From: Methanoprimaticola sp964550065
Lineage (GTDB): Archaea; Thermoplasmatota; Thermoplasmata; Methanomassiliicoccales; Methanomethylophilaceae
Direction of reading: 5' to 3'
Assembly (NCBI GenBank): GCA_964550065.1
Contig: CAZJWD010000001.1
Coordinates: 186,001 to 250,000, forward strand
Length of the DNA stretch: 64,000 bases
This document shows, in pieces, positions 60,369 through 64,000 of the stretch; position 1 is the first letter of the stretch, and the number at the start of each line of letters is the position of its first letter. A program made the position numbers and the translations under genes. The notes under the pieces are model-generated. The model was not told where the DNA came from. It made no database searches and saw nothing but the letters and a program-made list of their open reading frames with translations.

Positions 60369-61661
60369 ATGCAGAACAAAAATGCAGTTGTGGCAGTCGC
60401 TGTAGTGGCGATCCTGCTCGTGGCAGGAGTATCTGCCTACATCCTCGCCCGCGATGACGGCGGAAGCACCATACCTTCTGAAGTCACCGACTTCGCCGGA
60501 CAGGAAGTCGTCAGGGCCGACAATCTGGACAACGGAGTCGTAGCCGTCGGGCAGGACTCCTTCAGGTGGGCTACTTACTTCGGAGTGGCCGACAAGTGTG
60601 TGATGGTCGATAGGAACGATATGAACAACTTCCTCGGGAAGACCTTCATGTACTACGGACGTGCGCTCGTCGACATCGAAGGCGGTAACTCTGCAACCCT
60701 CTCTGATGACGATGCAGCCAGGAAGTACTTCACTCACACCAACTGTGGCATAACCGCGGATGATGCTCGCACCATTATCGAGCTCAAGCCCTCCCTCGTC
60801 ATCGTCCCCGCGGAGTTCTACACCGAGCACCGCAACGAGATGGCAGCTATCGAGAGTCAGGGAATCAACACTGTGGCCATCGGTTACATCTACACGTTCC
60901 TCGACCAGAAGACATTCAACATTACGGAAGATCTGGAGCATAACATCAACGTTCTTGCCAAGGCCCTCGGCCTCGAGAAGCGCGGTGACCAACTGAAGTC
61001 CGCATTCAAGATGATCGTGGACGACCTCCGTACCATATCCTCGAAGGTCACCGAGAAGAGGACCGCCTATGTGGGATCCGTCTCATACGGCGGCGCTCAC
61101 GGCATCGCATCCTCGCTCCAGTACTTCCTGCCTTTCGAACTCGCAGGAGTCACCAACATCATCGGCGGTCCTGCCGAGTACAATGACTCCGATGTGAGGG
61201 AGTATCAGGCCGCGACCATCGGCAAGGCAATCAAGGAAGACACGATTCTGTTCGTGGACGCATCCGGATTCGCCAACAACGCGGACAACACCTCTCAGGG
61301 ACTCATCAAGCTCTTCCAGGGTCATGACGCATACATCCTTGCTCCGTACATCTGGACCGGAATCAATTATGAGAACGTGTTCGTCGCCGCCTATCAGGTC
61401 ATAAGGTGTGCTTACGGCGATTCCCTGTTGACCGAGGCGGATTTCAAGGAGAAGGTCAACAACGTGTACGATCTCTTCTTCGGAACCCATGAGTCGAACC
61501 GCAACATCGCCCAGATCGCCAACAACTACAACCTTCCCCTTCCCGAGAAGGGAACGACGATCTTCGAGGACATGAATCAGATGTACCTCAACCACCCGAC
61601 CAGAGGCAACCCCATCTACGGGGAGATCACGGTCAACGCCGACGGTACCATGACCGTCTGA
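60369..61661 (+). CDS. ABC transporter substrate-binding protein (iron complex/cobalamin type)
   Basis: A 430-residue protein with an N-terminal membrane anchor (about residues 5-27, VVAVAVVAILLVAGVSAYILA) and no lipobox. The remainder is the FecB/BtuF-like binding fold, with TIIELKPSLVIVPAE (about 134-148) as a typical strand-helix. ATG 60369 is chosen over an upstream ATG because it begins the anchor. It heads a three-gene importer with FecCD and ATPase subunits; the ligand (siderophore, haem or corrinoid) cannot be told from sequence. Confidence 0.88.
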   Translation: MQNKNAVVAVAVVAILLVAGVSAYILARDDGGSTIPSEVTDFAGQEVVRADNLDNGVVAVGQDSFRWATYFGVADKCVMVDRNDMNNFLGKTFMYYGRALVDIEGGNSATLSDDDAARKYFTHTNCGITADDARTIIELKPSLVIVPAEFYTEHRNEMAAIESQGINTVAIGYIYTFLDQKTFNITEDLEHNINVLAKALGLEKRGDQLKSAFKMIVDDLRTISSKVTEKRTAYVGSVSYGGAHGIASSLQYFLPFELAGVTNIIGGPAEYNDSDVREYQAATIGKAIKEDTILFVDASGFANNADNTSQGLIKLFQGHDAYILAPYIWTGINYENVFVAAYQVIRCAYGDSLLTEADFKEKVNNVYDLFFGTHESNRNIAQIANNYNLPLPEKGTTIFEDMNQMYLNHPTRGNPIYGEITVNADGTMTV

Positions 61662-61708
61662 AACCTTTTCGGGTCTCCTTCGGGAGGCCCGTCCATGAGG
61701 GGAGCCGG

Positions 61709-62821
61709 ATGGCAGATCGGAGTCTGGATGAATTCAAAGACATAAGGCGCAGGAAGATCCTGGCGCTGGCGGTCATGTGCGTCGTCACGTTCGTGACGGC
61801 GATAGTCGTACTGAGGATGAACGCCGGAGGAATATCCTTCGGAGACCTTTTCCACATACTTCTGAACAGGAACGATCCGTCCAACGATTCGGTGGATACG
61901 ATCATGATCTGGGATCTCGGCATCCCCCGCATCGCATCCTGCGTCCTGGCGGGTATGGCGCTGGGCATCGCCGGCGCTGTTATGCAATGCGTCCTCAGGA
62001 ACCCTCTCGGTTCCCCCTACACGCTCGGAGTGTCCAACGCCGCGGCTTTCGGGGCATCTGTTGGGATCGTCCTCCTGGGTGGAGGGATAATCACCGGGCA
62101 GAGCTCGGCGGTCATCACCATCAGCGACCCGTACATAGTCGCCGGAAGCGCGTTCGTGTGGGCGATGATCGCCACGGGAGTCATCGTGCTGTTGGTCAAA
62201 GTGACCAAAGTCTCCCCCGAGACCATGGTGCTGGCAGGGGTGGCCCTCAGCTCAATATTCTCGGCAGGCATAAGCCTGATGCAGTACCTCTACAACTCCT
62301 ACGCCCTGTCCACCATAGTGTTCTGGCAGTTCGGGTCCATGGGTAAGGCGACCCCGGACGAGCTGCTGATAATTTTGGTCATAACCCTGGCGGTGTCGAT
62401 ATACTTCCTGTACAACCGGCTGGACTACAACGCCCTGGATTCCGGTGACGACATAGCCTCCTCCCTGGGGGTCAACGTCGACCGCCTGAGGATCCTCACC
62501 CTTGTGCTGGCCGCCCTGCTGACTGCGGTCGTGGTCTCGTTCATGGGAATCATAGCCTTCATAGGGCTGCTGGGCCCGCACATAGTCAGGCGTGTCATAG
62601 GCACCGACCATAGGTATCTGCTTCCGGGGTCGATGATCCTCGGAGCCCTGATACTGCTCGTCTCCGACTGCGTCGGCCAGAACCTTCTGGACTTCACATT
62701 GCCTGTGGGAATCATAACCTCGTTCCTGGGAGGACCTCTGTTCCTGTACCTCCTTGTGGTCGGATCCAGGAGGAGGAAGGCCCGCACGGCACAGTTCGCC
62801 ATGGGGAGGATGAGGAGATGA
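61709..62821 (+). CDS. FecCD-family ABC permease
   Basis: A 370-residue, roughly ten-helix permease of the BtuC/FecCD type. Landmarks are RIASCVLAGMALGIAGAVMQ (about 72-91) and the coupling-helix region FIGLLGPHIVRRVIG near 285-299. A positively charged N-terminus (DEFKDIRRRKI) precedes the first helix. It overlaps the ATPase gene by 4 bp. Confidence 0.93.
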   Translation: MADRSLDEFKDIRRRKILALAVMCVVTFVTAIVVLRMNAGGISFGDLFHILLNRNDPSNDSVDTIMIWDLGIPRIASCVLAGMALGIAGAVMQCVLRNPLGSPYTLGVSNAAAFGASVGIVLLGGGIITGQSSAVITISDPYIVAGSAFVWAMIATGVIVLLVKVTKVSPETMVLAGVALSSIFSAGISLMQYLYNSYALSTIVFWQFGSMGKATPDELLIILVITLAVSIYFLYNRLDYNALDSGDDIASSLGVNVDRLRILTLVLAALLTAVVVSFMGIIAFIGLLGPHIVRRVIGTDHRYLLPGSMILGALILLVSDCVGQNLLDFTLPVGIITSFLGGPLFLYLLVVGSRRRKARTAQFAMGRMRR

Positions 62822-63582
62822 CCGTTCTGGAAGTGTCGGAACTCGGCTTCTCCTACGGCGGCAGGAAGGTCCTGGACGGGGTGAACCTGTCGGCGGATTC
62901 CAACTCCATCCTATCCATCTTGGGTCCCAACGGGGTCGGGAAGACCACGCTCCTGAGATGCATCTGCGGACTCCACAGGCAGTCCGAGGGATCCGTGTTG
63001 GTCGACGGCAGGGAGATAGGGGAGTACTCCCCGAGGGAGTTGGCGAGGCTGATAGCCTACGTTCCTCAGAAGGCAAACGCCACCCACACCACTATATTCG
63101 ATGCCGTGCTGATGGGCCGGAGGCCCCATATAGGTTGGTCCGTGACCGATGAGGACATGGAGGTGGCCTGGGAGTGCTTGGAGTCCCTGGGACTCTCGGA
63201 CATGTCACTCGATTACATCGATGAGATCAGCGGAGGGGAGTTCCAGAAGGTCCAGGTGGCCAGGGCCATGGCCCAGGAGCCTAAGCTCCTGATCCTGGAC
63301 GAGCCGTCGAACAATCTGGACATCGCCAACCAGCACATCACGATGAGTATGTTGGACAAGGTTGCCAGGGAGAGGGGCCTGTGCACGGTCATGACCATGC
63401 ATGACATCAATCTGGCCGCGTTCTATTCCGACCGGTTCCTGTTCATGAAAGGCGGGAAGGTGGCCGCTTTCGGAGGGAGGGAGACCATAACCTCGGATAC
63501 GATCGGTGACGTCTACGGCATGGACGTGGACATACTGGACCACGGAGGGATGCCCGTGGTGGTTCCCAGGAGAAGACCATGA
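62818..63582 (+). CDS. ABC transporter ATP-binding protein (FecE/BtuD type)
   Basis: A 254-residue ATPase with Walker A GPNGVGKTTLLR (about 39), signature ISGGEFQKVQVARA (about 137-150), Walker B LLILDEPSNNLDI (about 157-169) and the switch His in TMHDINL. It powers the importer encoded by the two genes upstream. Its stop overlaps the following methyltransferase start as ATGA. Confidence 0.95.
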   Translation: MTVLEVSELGFSYGGRKVLDGVNLSADSNSILSILGPNGVGKTTLLRCICGLHRQSEGSVLVDGREIGEYSPRELARLIAYVPQKANATHTTIFDAVLMGRRPHIGWSVTDEDMEVAWECLESLGLSDMSLDYIDEISGGEFQKVQVARAMAQEPKLLILDEPSNNLDIANQHITMSMLDKVARERGLCTVMTMHDINLAAFYSDRFLFMKGGKVAAFGGRETITSDTIGDVYGMDVDILDHGGMPVVVPRRRP

Positions 63583-64000
63583 GGGACACCCATCCGTTCC
63601 AAGGTCTGGGCATGACAGGCGACAGGGCCATCGGTTTCTGGGAGGACTGTTCATCCACATACAGCGCGGTCCACCAGGGAGACATACCCGACCGCATAGT
63701 TTCGAGATTGCACGAACTCGGAATGATCGGAAAGGGGAAGAGGGTCCTGGAGATCGGTTCCGGTCCCGGGACATACTCCATCAGGATGGCGCGTCTGGCC
63801 GGTTCGGTCACATGCCTGGATAGTTCTCCAGGGATGCTCTCGAGGTTAATGGGGAATGCGTCCGAGGCGGGATTGGACAACATAGTTCCGCTTCTGTGCG
63901 ACTGGAATCTGTACGAACCGGAACCCCACGACCTGTGCATCTCAACCCTCGCTCCGACCGGTTCCCCTGAATCCATCATGCGCATGGAATCATCATCGGA
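63579..64000 (+). CDS. SAM-dependent methyltransferase (C-terminus cut by window end)
   Basis: The first 140 codons of a class I methyltransferase. Motif I is VLEIGSGPGTYSIRMA (about 66-81), followed by the acidic strand end in SVTCLDSSPGML (about 86-97). Translational coupling to the ABC ATPase suggests it acts on the imported ligand, for example modifying a corrinoid, tetrapyrrole or chelator, but its substrate is unknown. Confidence 0.85.
   Translation, partial: MRDTHPFQGLGMTGDRAIGFWEDCSSTYSAVHQGDIPDRIVSRLHELGMIGKGKRVLEIGSGPGTYSIRMARLAGSVTCLDSSPGMLSRLMGNASEAGLDNIVPLLCDWNLYEPEPHDLCISTLAPTGSPESIMRMESSS

Overview
The window is archaeal chromosome. It carries archaeal-type S15, L15e and L21e, RNA polymerase subunit Rpo4, aIF1A, Rio1, Pno1, Pus10, Kae1, fibrillarin, family-B DNA polymerase, archaeal RecJ and archease, and its promoters have archaeal TATA boxes. 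A six-gene Ech-type energy-converting [NiFe] hydrogenase points to an anaerobe, probably a methanogen. None of the complete genes checked ends in TAG (nearly all TGA, a few TAA), as expected if UAG is reserved for pyrrolysine. Together this fits best a host-associated Methanomassiliicoccales (Thermoplasmatota) methanogen. That placement is inference: no mcr, pyl or methyltransferase gene lies in the window.

Layout. 1-9 kb: a truncated DUF4143 ATPase with a paired-palindrome promoter, tRNA-Ser, two membrane proteins, proA-proB, an IS1634-like transposase, a Na+/alanine symporter and tRNA-Val. 9-21 kb: information and housekeeping genes (Kae1, RecJ-S15, Nudix, fibrillarin, an NADP phosphatase/NAD kinase fusion, a JAMM protease), a phosphohexomutase-like protein that has lost its catalytic loops, tRNA-Leu, TauE/DUF1634, a purine permease, a ThiI-like protein without a PP-loop, and L15e. 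21-35 kb: MFS exporter, PolB-YchF, a MarR unit, then a long reverse-strand translation/RNA operon aIF1A-rio1-pno1-pus10-rpl21e-rpo4-DUF655-ksgA, tRNA-Glu, a COG4030/formyltransferase pair and archease. 35-44 kb: HD hydrolase, aspartate dehydrogenase, a decayed AAA ATPase, an M24 peptidase-TldD-TldE operon, a 900-bp non-coding stretch with eight diverged copies of a 49-bp dyad repeat, and a rubredoxin-glutamate synthase fusion.

44-51 kb: ilvC, an NSS amino-acid symporter, a MarR/MFS drug-efflux pair with two candidate operators, an acetyltransferase, a nitrilase-family amidase, and a flavodoxin whose promoter carries two iron-box palindromes. The same two-box arrangement, with identical 28-bp spacing, occurs about 570 bp away in front of tiny ORFs. 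51-57 kb: echABCDEF on the reverse strand, divergent from a DUF234-type ATPase. 57-64 kb: glycerol kinase, an HsdR-N-like protein and an iron/cobalamin-type ABC transporter whose last gene overlaps a methyltransferase cut by the window end.

Themes: iron and redox (Ech, flavodoxin with iron boxes, rubredoxin fusion, FecCD-type importer), peptide and amino-acid use (TldD/E, M24 peptidase, two Na+ symporters, proBA, ilvC, nadX), and three AAA ATPase genes or remnants each preceded by its own palindromic promoter element. The least explained element is the repeat array at 41.3-42.1 kb.
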